Positions 50,156-63,138 of a stretch of DNA of 64,000 bases are shown here, one piece after another; position 1 is the stretch's first letter; each line of letters opens with the position of its first letter. A program made the translations under genes and the position numbers. The notes under the pieces were generated by a model. The model was not told the origin of the DNA. It did no database searches and saw only the letters and a program-made list of their open reading frames with translations. The stretch comes from Vitis vinifera (lineage: Eukaryota; Streptophyta; Magnoliopsida; Vitales; Vitaceae): assembly GCF_030704535.1 (NCBI RefSeq), contig NC_081817.1, positions 26,165,001-26,229,000 on the forward strand. Reading direction: 5' to 3'.

Positions 50156-51190
50156 TGAAGAACCATCACTTCACTTGAAAGTGAGAGAATCTCACTATCA
50201 TAGTGATGCTACCAAAGTTTGCGATCCCATGAACGCCCTGCAACTATGCTGAGAAGATGGTCTTGCTGATTCTAATCTCTTCCTTTTTATGGAAAAAAAA
50301 AACACAGAAAACCATGAAATTGATAAGGTAAGAGAGTGGCCATTAAGCAGATTTATAGAGCTGCACTGACTAAAAGGTTTAAAAATGTAAAAATCAAATC
50401 AGAAAACCAGATACAGAGAAGACAAAATGAAGCCATATTTTAGAACAGATCTCAAAGCTATATTCTCAAGAATATTAACAATGGCCAAGTCTGGATATAT
50501 GCTGATACCAAGACCTAAAAGAATTTCTTACCCCTCTCATGGAATCTGAACACTTTGCAATCAAAGCACATCAGAATCATCAAAAGGCTTACTCCAAAAA
50601 TTCCCATACACCACTTTATCAAATCTGGTTATGGCCTTGAATTGATATAAAGCCATACCACAGTACCAAGCACTGAAAAAAGCAAAACTCAAGGGAATTC
50701 ATCAGAACTGGAGGAAGTCAGGCAGATTTTTTTCTCAAAGAAGTGAGATTCAGAAACACCCAGAAGTTTGTTAAATTTGATTAACTGGTAAAATCCAATT
50801 CCTGTGTCCAATCATTCATATTTTTCGCCTTTTCCATGATCAATATCATCTGTTCAGTATGTGGGGTCCGAAGGCAAGAAATGTAATGGAAAAGGCAGAG
50901 CCATTTTGCATTCATGGAGGGAGCCTTTTGATGAATTATAGGAAAGGCTTTTTGAGCTCCCCTGGGGCCTCTCCCTTTGTCCAAGCTTTTGTTTTCGTAT
51001 GGTGTCAGTAACATGTTCAAATGTTTGTTGGGGGAAAAATTTCTGAACTGCCCCTTCACTTGAAGGAATGTAGCATGCTGCTGCAGCCCATCATGGACAA
51101 TGGTGAACCATAAGCAGCATCATTGCATGCTAGATGGGGTCGATGTGAACAAACCCCAGACCTTGTTGGTTGGTCTGTAGAGGATTCATC
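50156..51190. other. 5' flank of the IQD gene, no gene seen
   Basis: Contains the probable leader and promoter of the IQD gene. Short frames at 50781-51292 show no domain. Confidence 0.4.
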
Positions 51191-51191
51191 A

Positions 51192-51347
51192 TTTCTTGTG
51201 GTAGTGAATGGTTGCATGGGAGATCTGCCTTTTACATTCATTGCATTTTCATCTTGTGTGCCTTTGCCCATAAGGTATATTATGCCTTTCATCTACCAAA
51301 GGATGTACATGCTGTTTCTAAACAAACAACACATCCAAGGACTGGTC

Positions 51348-51384
<37 letters not shown>

Positions 51385-51712
51385 GTAGAGAGTTTGTTGT
51401 GGTAAGAAATTGTTGTGTGGTAGATTTGCCTTTTACATTTACTACAATACATCTTGTTTGTCTTTGCTCATGAGGCGTATTGTGGTTTTATCTTCCAAAA
51501 GACGTATATGGTGTTTCTAAACAAACAACACAGGAGGGGGAGAGAGAGAGGGAGAAGGAGAGGGAGAGAGTTTGTTGTGGTAAGGAATTGTTGTATGGTA
51601 GATTTTCCTTTTACATTTACTACACCACATCTTGTTTGTGCCCATGAGTCATGAGGCATATTGTGCTTTTATCTTCCAAAAGACGTATATACTGTTTCTA
51701 AACAAACAACAC

Positions 51713-51759
<47 letters not shown>
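51192..51759 (+). repeat. Three-unit minisatellite with (GA)n tracts
   Basis: About three copies of a 145-150 base block start near 51192, 51393 and 51572 (period about 180-200). Each carries TTGTTGTG/ATGGTAGAT.TNCC-type wording, CCTTTTACATT, CATCTTGT.TG and GT(A/T)TCTAAACAAACAAC. Each is followed by a (GA)n or GGGAGA-rich tract: 51350-51386, 51538-51572 and the long (GA)n at 51715-51759. Confidence 0.7.
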
Positions 51760-51762
<3 letters not shown>

Positions 51763-53565
51763 GTATTATTGAGGGAAGTGGGGAAGCATGAATGTGCAAG
51801 ACATGAGAGAATGTGGGGAAGAAGACAAAGCAGCCTTAGGTTGTAAGAGGGAAGGGTCCAGCTGTGCAGAAGGGCCCAAGAGGAAGGAGTTGTCATAATA
51901 AATACTAATCTTTTGGAAAATGTTGAAGCTAAACCTCACTTTCCCTCCTTGAAGTCCAAAATATTCTCTTTCTCTCTCTTTCTCCTCCATGTCATCATGA
52001 TGATTCTCAAAAAGCTAGATGTAGATGTAGCATATGCTAAGAAAACATAATCTCTCTTTCTCACACATTCAATCCTTAATTCATTCATTAATGACATGAT
52101 TTTCATGAACGAAGTCATTAAGGAGACCAAACTCTCTCTCTCTCTCTCTCTTATTAATGACATGATTTTCATGAAGAGACAGCCTTCATTAAGGAAACCA
52201 AAGACTCTCTCTCTCCCCCCATGGCTCTCTTCCTATCTCCCTCCCCCTCCCTTTAATCATACATAGATAATAATTTTCAAACTCTCTCTCTCTCTCTTCA
52301 TGATGATACATAGTTTTGATAATTTTCAAAACTATCAAATGACAAATTCCCACTACCAACCTTTTGTCTAAATCTCAACATAACACTAAGCCTTGTTCCA
52401 CCCCAAGCTTACATCCACATGAGGTAATCATAATTAACTTGGAGTTTTCATGAGTTATTCCACATGAGTATGATGATTTTTCACTTCAAGTGGCTTGTTG
52501 AAATTAAGAAAGTTCCATTCATGATGAATTTAATTACTTCATTTTCTAGAAAAAAAATAATAATAATTATCTTGAATAATAGAAAACCTTATACAAGAGA
52601 AAAGAAAAAGCTTAAAATTGACATTCTTTTCCCACTCATTTTCTAACTTTAAGACTTTTCCCTTAAAAAGAAAACTAAGATTCCATATATGGGTACATTT
52701 GCATGCCAAAAAAGTGAAAATATTTTTTTAGAAGCATTTTTATTTTTAAAACAATAAATATTTTTTATTTTGTACTGCCCATAATTATTATGAAATTGTT
52801 ATAATATTATAAAATTACTTATTGATCATAAAATAAAATAATAAAACCATTGCAAATAAATAAAATAAAGACACATTTTTCAACATAATTTTCAATCATA
52901 CTTTTTTTTATTTAATTGCCTAAATTTTAATATTTATATATATTAAATTTATAATTATATATTGAAACTAGCACATACAATGTGGGAGTGGCCTCCAACT
53001 TTTTAAGCCTAGAAGAAAACCATATATTTGAATTTCTTTTTTCTCAAAATTAAAAAATAATAATAATAAAATAAATAAATAAAGGGGAAAGAAAATAGAT
53101 GAAAGATCCCATGGCCATGGGCCCTAGGAAGCACAAGTCTCTATGGAGACCACAAAGTCATGAATAAAGATTAATCCCCATAGCCTTATATTGTGGATGC
53201 CATGCAACCTTTTGGGTCCTTTTGGGTCTTGTTGCACTCATATATACAATTCTCTCCACGGTGTTTTTCTCTTAGTATAATTGAATGATAGAAGATTATG
53301 ATTTCCTTTTCTTTCTTTCTTTTTTCTTTTTTTAATATTTGTCTTTAAATTAAAAAACCTCTTAATAGCTCTATAATTGGCTATTTTTCATGGATGATTT
53401 ATGTGTCAAATCTACATCATGGTTTTAAATTTCATTTGGCATCTTACACTCACTTTTTTGGGTCATAATTTGATATTAAAGTTGGGTTATCACTTAGTAC
53501 TGAATTATTTGGTTGTTTGACTACTTTTAATTAGTTTTGCTAGTGTCTATAACGGGTTTTCCCTT
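51760..53565. other. Microsatellite-rich intergenic region, no gene seen
   Basis: (TC)n tracts occur at about 52130-52150, 52205-52216 and 52282-52298. The words TTAATGACATGATTTTCATGAA occur twice, at about 52088 and 52154, with a similar tail, so part of 52080-52300 is a small duplication. After 52660 the sequence is A/T-rich. Nothing coding is supported. Confidence 0.45.
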
Positions 53566-53569
53566 TTCT

Positions 53570-54601
53570 TTATAATTATATTCGATTCCCAAAAAATATG
53601 AAAAAAAAAATGAAAAAAAATAAAAAATAAATTTAAAGTTAATAAATTATTTTTAAATGCTTCTTTAAACTCATATCATTTATTTTCATCTATTATATAA
53701 AGTAAATAATTTAAAATACATAAATTTTTATTTAATTTTAATTATTTTTTATTTTCTTTTGTATTTTTCATAATGAAACCAAATATAAGAAAACTATTTT
53801 TCTTAACATTTTTTTTATTTCCTTAATACTTTCCGAGAACCAAACATAAGGTATATGAATTTAACAAGTTTTGAAGACGCTCCCTTTTGATATTCTTTTT
53901 TCTCTCTTTTTTTTTTTAAAAAAAAAATGAGTCATTTTTTAGCAAAATTAAGGAGGGAGGTCATTCTTGCAATTTGATTATTATTTTGGCCTATTTTGAA
54001 ACTAATAAATAATTTTCATATATTATTTCAAACTCAATTCACTTTTTTTTTTCTTTTTTATATAAAAATTAAATAATTTTAAAATATATAAATTTCTAAT
54101 TAATTTAATTATATTTAATTTTTTTTCAATATTTTTTAATAATAAAACCAACTATGAAAAAAATCATTTTTCTTTAACTTTTTTTTCTTTCCTTAATACT
54201 TTTAGGGAATTAAATATACCCAATAGTTTAAGTCCTAGTTTACAAATTTTAAAAATAATTTTTATTGAATTTAAAATTAAAATAAAATTTTTAAAATGTA
54301 TAAATTCATACTCAAACTGATAAAGCACATCTAACGCCCCTTTGGTCCTCCACAAGTTTGAAATAAAATATGACCAAAAAAAGAAAAAAACAATGAAGAG
54401 TCAATAAATTATTTTTATATACTGTTTTAAATTTATTTTAACTCTTTTATATAAAAATTAAATAATTTAAAAATACATAAATAATTAATTTTAATTATAT
54501 TTTGATTCTCTTTTATATATTTTGTAAAACCAATGATGAGAAAATCAATTTTCAGAATTTCTTTTTCTTTTCCTGTTACTTTTCAAAACCAAACATAACA
54601 G
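53570..54601. repeat. Cluster of MITE-like family C copies
   Basis: Three adjacent A/T-rich blocks end in similar words: ACTTTCCGAGAACCAAACAT (about 53828-53850), TACTTTTAGGGAATTAAATA (about 54198-54220) and TACTTTTCAAAACCAAACAT (about 54577-54598). Their interiors share AAATAATTTAAAA.ATA.AAATT and TTTAATTATATTT. They match 17511-18060. Exact limits of each copy are uncertain. Confidence 0.45.
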
Positions 54602-54901
54602 CAAAAATCTCAACTTACTTGCTAGTAACACTTCGAGAAAAACCTACTGAATCGATCAAGAAACTAGAACAAAATATAGAAAGTCAAAAGAAACCACAGT
54701 GATTCTTTGGAAACTGGATTCAAAAGAATCCGGACTGAACTTAAAAGAGTTCCCAAAGGTAAGCAGCATATATACATCCAAAAGAGAAAGGTATGTCTCA
54801 GAAGAGAAACTTCCATACCAAACCAATTAAGAGATTTAATCACTTTTCTTGTTTTCTCAGAGATCCTAACCAAAAGCTCTGGTTCCCTGAGTTGGGCTCC
54901 C

Positions 54902-56937
54902 TCAATTTGAACCATTGGACTTGTCCTGGCTCTGCAACAGCAAAGAAAAACACACAACATTACCCAATTAGTCAATGAGTCGATTTGGCAAAAAATGTGA
55001 CCCTTTTTGCCTCTTGTCGTTTAGATGCAAGTTTTAGTCCTAACATTGCACAACCATCTTCTTTAAAGAATCAAAACCTATAATAGAATCCAATGATTTT
55101 AGTAAAAACCTAAGCAAAATGAATGTTGGCTGCTCTATGTGCAAAGGGTTTCCAATTAATCCATCCTCAAAGGAAAAGAAAAACTCAAGTATCCTTAAAA
55201 AGAATGAAAAAGGAGACTAAAAGGTGATATCTAGTATGTATATCTGTGGAACAAGCACATCAATAGCTTGATTTGATCAGTGCTTCGTTTTTTGTTTTTT
55301 TGTGGTGGGGGGTTAGTTCCTCTTCAGGAATCCTTCCCAAAGTAAGAAAATTATAATATGCATATCTCATAGTGCAAAGAAATTAAAAGGTGATATTTAC
55401 CGGCTGAATAAACGATTCAAATTGTGATCGCAACCATTGCACTGTTGAATCCATAGTTTCAAGTTTTTCAATCGTCCTTTCTAGTTTACTCTGTGTACTC
55501 CTCAGCTCCACCTCCAATTCTTCTCTTTTTCTTCTTTCTTCATTTAATTCCTCCTCAGCCTTTTCTCTTCTATCTTTTTCTTCTTGCAGCTGTGATTTCA
55601 TAATTCTCAATTGTTCTTTTGAATTGATTGGTTTAGAGACATTGAGATCAGTCGATTCAGTGACAAAATGTCCGAGTCCCCTAACCCGACCTGGATGCTC
55701 TTCAGTCCCTAGTGCCATGGTGAGAATATCAAAATTTCCTTCACCAACCAAAGAACCCTCTTCAACTTGCTTCTTCAACTCGTCCTAGGAAAATGCATTT
55801 AAGGGCATTGAAAATGTGCAACTATTATAAACTCAACGTAATAACTGCATATAGATAACTTACAATTTTTTCTGCCTTTTCCTTAACAGCCTCATTTACA
55901 TACTCTCCTTTGTTATTTTGTCTAGCCATCTTCCATAACAAACTCCTATCTACTTCCTCAATGGAAGAAATATGCCCATTCTTTTTCTGCATCCATCAAA
56001 TGGATGAAAAATGAATGACAGGTTAGTGCATTTTATTCCTAGTGTTGTATAACATACAAAAACATTAGTAACCTGAAAAGTTGAGTAACCTTACCATTTC
56101 GTCAGCAAGACCAACATAACCCTTTCTGCTTAATCGGTGAACAAGTTTATGCTTAGACCGTCTCTCAATTTGAGAGTTGCTAAAATTCTAGCAATTAGAA
56201 AATGAAATGCGTTAGCCTAATATTACTAAAAGTAAGACAAAAAATGCATTTTGTTAAATAAGTTTTTAAATACTTGAAATTGTTCAGTCAATCTTGACTG
56301 GACGAATAAATCCCAATCTTCTTGATCAATAAAGCTATATTTTGGAGGGGGGTGCTTTAATAGCTCAGGCTGGTCTTTGAATGGAATTATATAAGTCCTT
56401 GTAAGGTAGCTCTTGAATGTCCTCCATTTCATGCCAACCGAACCCATAAGTTTCTTTTTGCTCTTACTCTCAATCACAAATTTCACCTGAAATTTAAGCA
56501 ATCACAATACAGGTTAAGGGTCAAACTTAATTTTTCTTTATGCATGAGTAGTTGTCAAAAAAAGAAAATACATTATCTTACCTCCAAAAAGCTCCATAAC
56601 TTTTCCTTCAAAGCATTTGGCACCTTTCGCCAATGTTCATAACTCAGAGGAACCATGGTGCGTGCCAAAACACCCATGTAGCTAAAAAGTTGTGTTGACA
56701 TAGGCCCTACTGGTTGTCCTTTTTCATTATATTTTACAACCCTCCGAAGTGGATTACTATTTTTAGTGAGATGAGGTAGGGTTGTTAAACCTCTGACTTT
56801 CTTCTTCTTACCTAATTGCACATGAACACCCAATCATTCAAAGTGTATTATAGGAAACTAATACTTATAAACTTTAAAATCTAAAACCCAGAAATGTAAA
56901 AGTTACCTGTTTCAACTTCCATTGGCGGTGACTCCAT
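54902..56937 (-). CDS. Ptta/En/Spm (Transposase_24-like) protein with coiled coil
   Basis: Seven exons: 56937-56907, 56811-56582, 56486-56274, 56187-56095, 55986-55864, 55784-55401, 54931-54902. All are GT-AG with matching phase and no internal stop, giving 367 residues. Order: MESPPMEVETG with a basic patch (KKKKVRG); a region with VPLSYEHWRKVPNALKEKLW and VGMKWRTFKSYLTR...DWDLFVQSR typical of the plant Ptta/En/Spm transposase family; ALGTEEHPGRVRGLG at about 255-268; then a charged coiled coil (about 285-345). It lacks the catalytic transposase (TNP2/DDE) part. CACTA elements encode such proteins, which may bind DNA. No CACTA termini are visible. The last coding exon (30 nt, SQDKSNGSN) is the least certain. 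A leader exon near 60 kb is likely. Confidence 0.75.
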
Positions 56938-58007
56938 GAATAATCTATTTGGGCTTTCTTTTTTCTTTTATTTTTTTTTTTAAAAGGCAAAAAAATATCT
57001 ATTAATAATCACCAAACAAAACAAGGTATTCAAGCATTTATGCTAATTTAGAAAAATAAAAAATCCACAGAAGAGATCGATGAACAATTAGAAGCTCTTT
57101 GAAGCATCTAAGCATGCCAATATCAATGATAATCATGTAGATTGATGAATAAAATTCATTCCAAACAATAGTAATAATAATAAATATAGCATGTACTATG
57201 TAGAAAGTTGTGGTTGAAATGTGGAAACCTGCAATTGTTCTGAATTCACTGGCCTAAAGCGTTCAGCACAATATCACCAAATTGACAACATGCAATGATT
57301 GATACATTGATTTGGGGCCCAAAATATTCACAACAAGTAACTGGTGTTCAGCCTATGCATCATATACTATGCAAAAGTATGAACAAACTTCATAACCTCC
57401 AAAAGCACAAAAAGAGAATAAAAGTTCAACTGTTGCATTTCCGATTTCGTGGTTCACACCATGGGCCATATAGATCATATGGTGGCATTATGCTAATTTC
57501 TTTCTTTCTTTCTTTCTTTTCTCCCATTTTTCACTTCTTTAAATGAGAATGTTCATATGTACTCATAGTAATCCTCAAACAGAATCAGAAAATTTAAAGA
57601 AAAAATTTTATTTTATTTTATTTTTAAAAAAAGGAACTGAAGGATAATAGGAAGCAGCTATATATGAGGATTCTATAGCCAATATCATGTTCTGTGTTAT
57701 GTTTGTTAAACCATAGTGATGGGAAAACTAATGTTGTTTTGAGACATACAAAAAGCAGAGAAACAAAATTACAACACAACCTCCAAAAGATGTATAGAAA
57801 AGATTCCAAAAATTTCTCTTGGATCGAAGTACAAAAACTATTAAATAAATAACAATCCAAAAACATTTGATTTTTTTATTTCTGACCCCCTTGGTTACAA
57901 AGCCTCCTATTTATTTCCAATAACCAGAATAACTAAGAAAATTTCAAGCCCAATTCTAGGCCTACCTCAATACAGTCAAATCATATTCAAAGTAATTGAA
58001 CAAAAAT

Positions 58008-59300
58008 TGTGCTAATTGTGAATTTCACATCTTCTCTGCCAAAGTTGTCTTCAAATCAAAGATATAAGAAAATATATATAATCATATCTCCACTTTGATT
58101 TCATCCATTTTGACACCAAATAAAGATCAAGTAAACAACCAAAAAAATGACCTAATTGTGAATTTTCGCATCTTATCATCAAAAGTTGTTTTCAAAGCTA
58201 AGATATTAGTAAATACATCCACATATTTATATCGGCACTTTGATCTCATCCATCTTAAAGCCAAATAAATATTTAAGTAAAGAAACTCCCAAAAAAAATT
58301 GGCATACCAAGTTTTCTTCCTTTCTTCCTATCTTGTTCGAAGAGATGAAACAACCCAAGTACTCAATGAACTTTTCTAAGTAAAATCCAATGGTTTGAGA
58401 ACTAAAGAATAAGGCATTCCTTTGCTTATGTAAAGACAATTACACCCTAAATGATCATTTCAGAGAAATGGACAGTATGATAGGCTTAATATAATATTTA
58501 TACAAAAAGATATTATAAACTAGATTCACAAACCTTTTGTTTCACTATAATTATACTAAAAATCTTTCAAACAAAGAAACTAGTACACCTCAACTCATCC
58601 ACTTTCATTATTTTCTTATATTCAAGTGGCTCCTGATGGAAACCATAATTACAACTTATAATATTTTACTCTACCACTGGTCCATAAATCTAGAAATCAT
58701 TTTTTATAACAATATCTTGTAAGTACCAGCACCGTATATCATTCCAACACTATCAAAAGGTCCAACACCAATGTTTTAATACTGCATTCCACACGTAGGC
58801 AAGAAAAATATTTTTTTTCCCCAATGGAAGCAATCTTATTAATTCTTGGACCAGTTTCTGTCATGGGAACTGACTTACATCATTGCATATCAATCATCAT
58901 TGAAATAAATGAACTCCTAAAATTCAGAAGTTCTCTTTCAAAGAGATGAAACAACTAAGTAACAAAAAACATTTTCTAGATTGAATAAACTTTTTAGGAA
59001 CTAAGGAATAAGAATTCCTTTGTTTATGTAGAAAAATAGTGACTTGTAATCGTGTCAAATATGGAAAGCAAAATAGGCTTAATACTATTTTTGTCACTAA
59101 GATATTATATACAACATGAAAAACTTCTTGTTTCAACAATATGTAAATGTTTCAAAATTAGCCTATACCCATATTGGCACCAAGGGATAGATATTTGTAC
59201 TTCATCCAGTTGCTGACAATTTCACTTCAGTTTTACCAAAAATCATTCTTAGAAAAGAAAGAACACATATCACCCCATCCACTTCCTTTATTTTTTAAAT
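58008..59300. repeat. Nested tandem duplications in presumed intron
   Basis: Two scales of duplication are visible. First, 58008-58140 and 58152-58285 share CTAATTGTGAATTT..CATCTT, AAAGTTGT.TTCAAA and CACTTTGAT.TCATCCAT (period about 142). Second, 58338-58640 and 58936-59300 share AAGAGATGAAACAAC, GGAATAAG..TTCCTTTG.TTATGTA and ATAGGCTTAATA.TA. This lies between the presumed leader exon and the first coding exon of the En/Spm-like gene. Confidence 0.5.
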
Positions 59301-59948
59301 TCTAAAACAACACCAAAATATCAATATGAAGACAAGGAGATTTATGCATATTTTCACCAATAACATTCATGGGATCATAAGAAAACATCTCAAAGCATTC
59401 CAGAATTGAATAGAAATGTGGAATACCTTTGACTATTTATTCATTACACCAATCAAATAAGAACACTATCTGGGTTGAATTTCGAAATAGAAAAAAAGCG
59501 TATGAGCTTGATCCGCGTGGAAAATCTACGAAATCCAAAATCAAATTTACTTAGAAGAAAATTCTTCTCCTTTCGTTTCCCCTTTCTCTCACTCCTGGAT
59601 CAAGATCCCTGCTTACAATTCGACATTGCAACGATAAGATACTCAAGCAATTTGCATAAAAAAAACACACACACAAAACGGGAATTCACTATCCTTCCTG
59701 TTTGGCTCCCGAGAAAGTGAAGCAGAGAAAATCCAAAACCTAGATTTTTCACTCATTTTTGTTCTCCACAAAAACAAGACAACCAAACTCAACTAATGCA
59801 CAACCACTTCTGTAAGTAAAGCTGAGTTTCTCTTTTTTCCTCTACTAATTGAACACGAGAACGAGTAAAGGTTAAAATCAATTTCCCTGAACTTTCTCTG
59901 CTACCAAACAGGTGGGCAAATGCCACTGCAGAAAGAAATGATTTACCT

Positions 59949-60110
59949 GGAGTAATCTAATTGATGGAGAAAAAGACAGATAGAGCAGCCTCCCGCCGAC
60001 GGAGATAGTCGGCAACAGCGTTGCCGGCGTGAGGACTGGACAAAGATGATGAAAGAGAGAAAGTACAGAGAAAACGTGAGGAAAGATACGATGTTCCTCC
60101 ACCGTTAAGG
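59949..60110 (-). other. Probable non-coding leader exon of the En/Spm-like gene
   Basis: A GC-richer patch in A/T-rich surroundings ends in ATTACTCCAG followed by GTAAATC, a good donor at 59948 on the minus strand. It is 3 kb upstream of the first coding ATG, with no competing gene between. Its 74-codon frame (60102-59878) looks accidental, so I read this as a 5' UTR exon. It could belong to an unrelated transcript. Confidence 0.4.
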
Positions 60111-61769
60111 AAAAAAATTAAGGAAGCGTCAGTTTATATTTTCAAAAGGGTTATTTGATTAAAACGGTAATTCACCTCCTTATTTTTTAAAAAAATAATT
60201 ATTTCTATTAAAATTTATGTATAAATGCTTAAAATTATAAAAAATATTTATGTCAAAAATAAGTTACTTTTCAAGTAAAATCATGAGAATAGTTAGATTC
60301 ACAAATTTGAGAATCATATCATGCCTTTTAATCAATTAATTTTTTTTCAAAAATGAAAATAAGACAAACATTATTGGAAACATATTTTATGGATACGGTT
60401 TTAACAAAACATCTATCATTTTAAAAAACATCAAAGTACTTATTTTATATATATTTTTTCAATATTTGAACATTTTAATAATTAAAAAGAAAATAGAAAA
60501 AGGGTGAGTTTTCTAATTATGTACATTATTCTGAAAATGAATTTATTTTTTTTATAGAAAATTATTTTTATTTGGGTTATTATAGAAGTCTTCAATTTTT
60601 TTTTTAATTTATTAAAAAACCTAACTTACTTTTAATAAACCTTTTCAAACATACCTGTAATAATTTGATAATTTGATTGAATGAATAGCAATATCGAAGA
60701 GTAAGTCCTTATCGAAAAAGGTTTTAAAATAAAAAAAAAAACAAAATTGTTGATAAACAAAGAATAAGACTTACAGTCCCAATAATAATAACCTTTGAAA
60801 AAACCCAAATAAAAAAAATAAAGAAATAAAAAAAAGCCCAATATCAAACATATTATTTTTAATTTATGAAAGCTTATATATTTTGGTTTGGTTGTTAAGA
60901 TTTTTATAATTCACTTCTTAATTGGTCAAATTCTTAATTGAATGTTTGAATATATATTTAAAGAGTATTTTGAAGTTTCAATTGAAGATAAGAGATAGTA
61001 AGAAAATACACATCCACAGTAGTGTATTTTGAGGTTTGAGATGCTAAAATAAAACAAATGACCATGGTGGCATATGAGCCTAAATCACTCCAAACAGCAT
61101 GCCCAATGCCTTGACAAGTGTTGGTTGACACCTTATCTTAGAAATACAAAGAAGAGGAAGAGGGTGGAGAGATTATATTATCAAAGCTTTCACAGCCATT
61201 GAAGTTGTAGGAATCACCCACAAAATTTCACCTTCATGCTTGGATCAATGCCCTTGAGCCTCAAAACAATGGTTAGAATATTGCTCCTATTTTTCTCTCC
61301 TTTTTCCTTTCCACTCTACCTAAATTTGGTCTTCAACCTCATCAAAAAGCAGCCTTATTGCCTCAAATTGGCTTAAAACTAGCAACAAGTTTTACTAAAA
61401 GTTAATTTGGGTCAAATTTGTGTCTTATAAGTTTACTAAAAAACTACCCTATTTTTAAACAAGTTATACAAGTTGACACGAATTTCACTCAAACTCAATT
61501 ATACTTCATTCAAACTCGCAAAAAGCTTGTTGAATTCAAGTCTTGTTAGTGAATTGTATCAAACTTTGTCATCCCTACCTTTAACCACAATGTCTCCTTC
61601 ATTACTTTATTAGCAATTATATTCAACTCCTGCGGTGCATGGAGCAACATATTTTTGTAACTTAAACTATTGTAACTCAACTTTCCCTACAAAAGTGATC
61701 AAATAACTTATGATGTTACATCAAGATAATAAAATCCATTAAACTCAATTTAATTAATTTCTCAAGTCT
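60111..61769. other. AT-rich intergenic stretch, no gene seen
   Basis: The left end should contain the promoter of the En/Spm-like gene, but no clear TATA box is visible. The rest shows no coding frame or recognised repeat. Confidence 0.4.
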
Positions 61770-62540
61770 TTGACATACTATTCATTGCATGTTAGTTTCA
61801 CTCGAAACAGTGTTCATAATTTAACGAGGTATAAGCTATCATCAACCTTTCAAGATTACTTTTATTGTTCTTGAGTTTTATATCCTCTTATTACATGATC
61901 AACTAGTATACTCTAATTCATAAAGAATATATGTCAAATTCTACTAAAAGAATTACTGTGACATTATAAATTTCATAATTACAAGTCCTTAAGATTATCT
62001 AAAAAAACATATTATTTCAACCAATAAAATATCATGATGTCTATCATAAGAATAGATATTGTCACATGCCTTAATCAATGGTGACTTAATTTATAAGGAA
62101 TATGTGATTGATCACCTTAAAGTTTTATCCGTAGGTCAAAGTCATTGAAAACCTCAATATTAATACAAAATTCTCTCAAAGTTGAGAGCTTGTATAACAT
62201 AATAACTTAGTGAATCATGATTACCCAATAGTTAATGTCATGATTTACCATAAGTTTTGTCCAATTTACAACCATACATACTAGTGCAATCACTAATAAA
62301 AACTCATTTTGATGATCAAGATAAGTCATTCTTCTAATTATGAGGTAGTATACTACAATTTCAGATTGATTGTCCAAGTTTATGAATTGGTTGTAAATAA
62401 TTCATAACTTACAAGAAACTTATGACTTGAATCTTTCATACAACTTCTTATACACCAAAATCATATACAATGCAAGTAATGTAAACCCGAGTGTTCAAAT
62501 AAATATTAATGCAAATAATGACAGAATAGTGGAACTAGAA
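61770..62540 (+). repeat. Dispersed LTR-type repeat, copy 2 (uninterrupted)
   Basis: Matches the 10780-12240 repeat in order, without the 985-base insertion: TTTATCCGTAGGTCAAAGTC at 62124-62143 corresponds to the interrupted junction there. After 62140 it continues with CTCTCAAAGTTGAGAGC and AATTTACAACCATACATACTA. It has no coding frame. Confidence 0.55.
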
Positions 62541-62619
62541 ATCATAATATTACAAATATGTTTATGAAATTTCACTTAGTTAAATCATGTCATATTTTTA
62601 AAGGCTTTGATTTTTTTAA

Positions 62620-62925
62620 TTGGATCTTGGGCTTTTAGGATTTGATCTTGGGTTTTAGTTGTTTCATTCGATTTTCAGCATTTATAATTTTATTTGGGCT
62701 TTAACAATTCATTTGATCGAGGCTTCAATTTTTTGATATGGGCTATGGGCTATGATTATTTTCGGCTTTGGGTTTTTGTGATTTGGGCTAGTTTTGATCA
62801 TTTAATTTGTTGTTTTGGGCTTTGGTTTGGATTGATATTTGATTAGGCTTTGGGTATTGGATTTGTTGTTTCTTAATTTGGAAATAATATTTGACATTAG
62901 CTTTTGGGCTTTTTTAGCATATTAG
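62620..62925 (+). repeat. Degenerate TTGGGCTTT-word array
   Basis: Words of the form TTGGGCTTT, GGGCTATGGGCTAT, GGCTTTGGGT and TTTTGGGCTTTGG recur about every 20-40 bases, separated by T-rich sequence containing GATTTGAT/GATCTTG. The strand is almost free of C outside these words. It lies just upstream of the Copia LTR. The repeats are too degenerate to give a clean unit length. Confidence 0.4.
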
Positions 62926-62955
62926 TTTTGGTTTTTTATTTTTATTTTATTTTTC

Positions 62956-63137
62956 TGTTATAACCAATAGTTGGTTAGGTTGTTTTTTTCTCTGCAGAGC
63001 TCTACAGCTCCTTATGCGTGATTTCTATTATAAAAAGGCATTTTGGCTTCTCTGTTTAGTGGTTCTTTGTACAACTCATTTTTTTCTATCAATGAAAGGA
63101 GAATCTGTCAATTTTTCTCTCCATTTTCTCTTGTAAT
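62956..63137 (+). repeat. Putative short Copia 5' LTR
   Basis: The segment begins TGTTATAACC, carries a TATA-like TTATAAAAAGG at about 63028-63038, and ends near TCTCTTGTAAT, just before the primer-binding site. About 180 bases is short but possible for a Copia LTR. The right partner is outside the window, so the left boundary is inferred from the TGTTA start only. Confidence 0.45.
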
Positions 63138-63138
63138 A

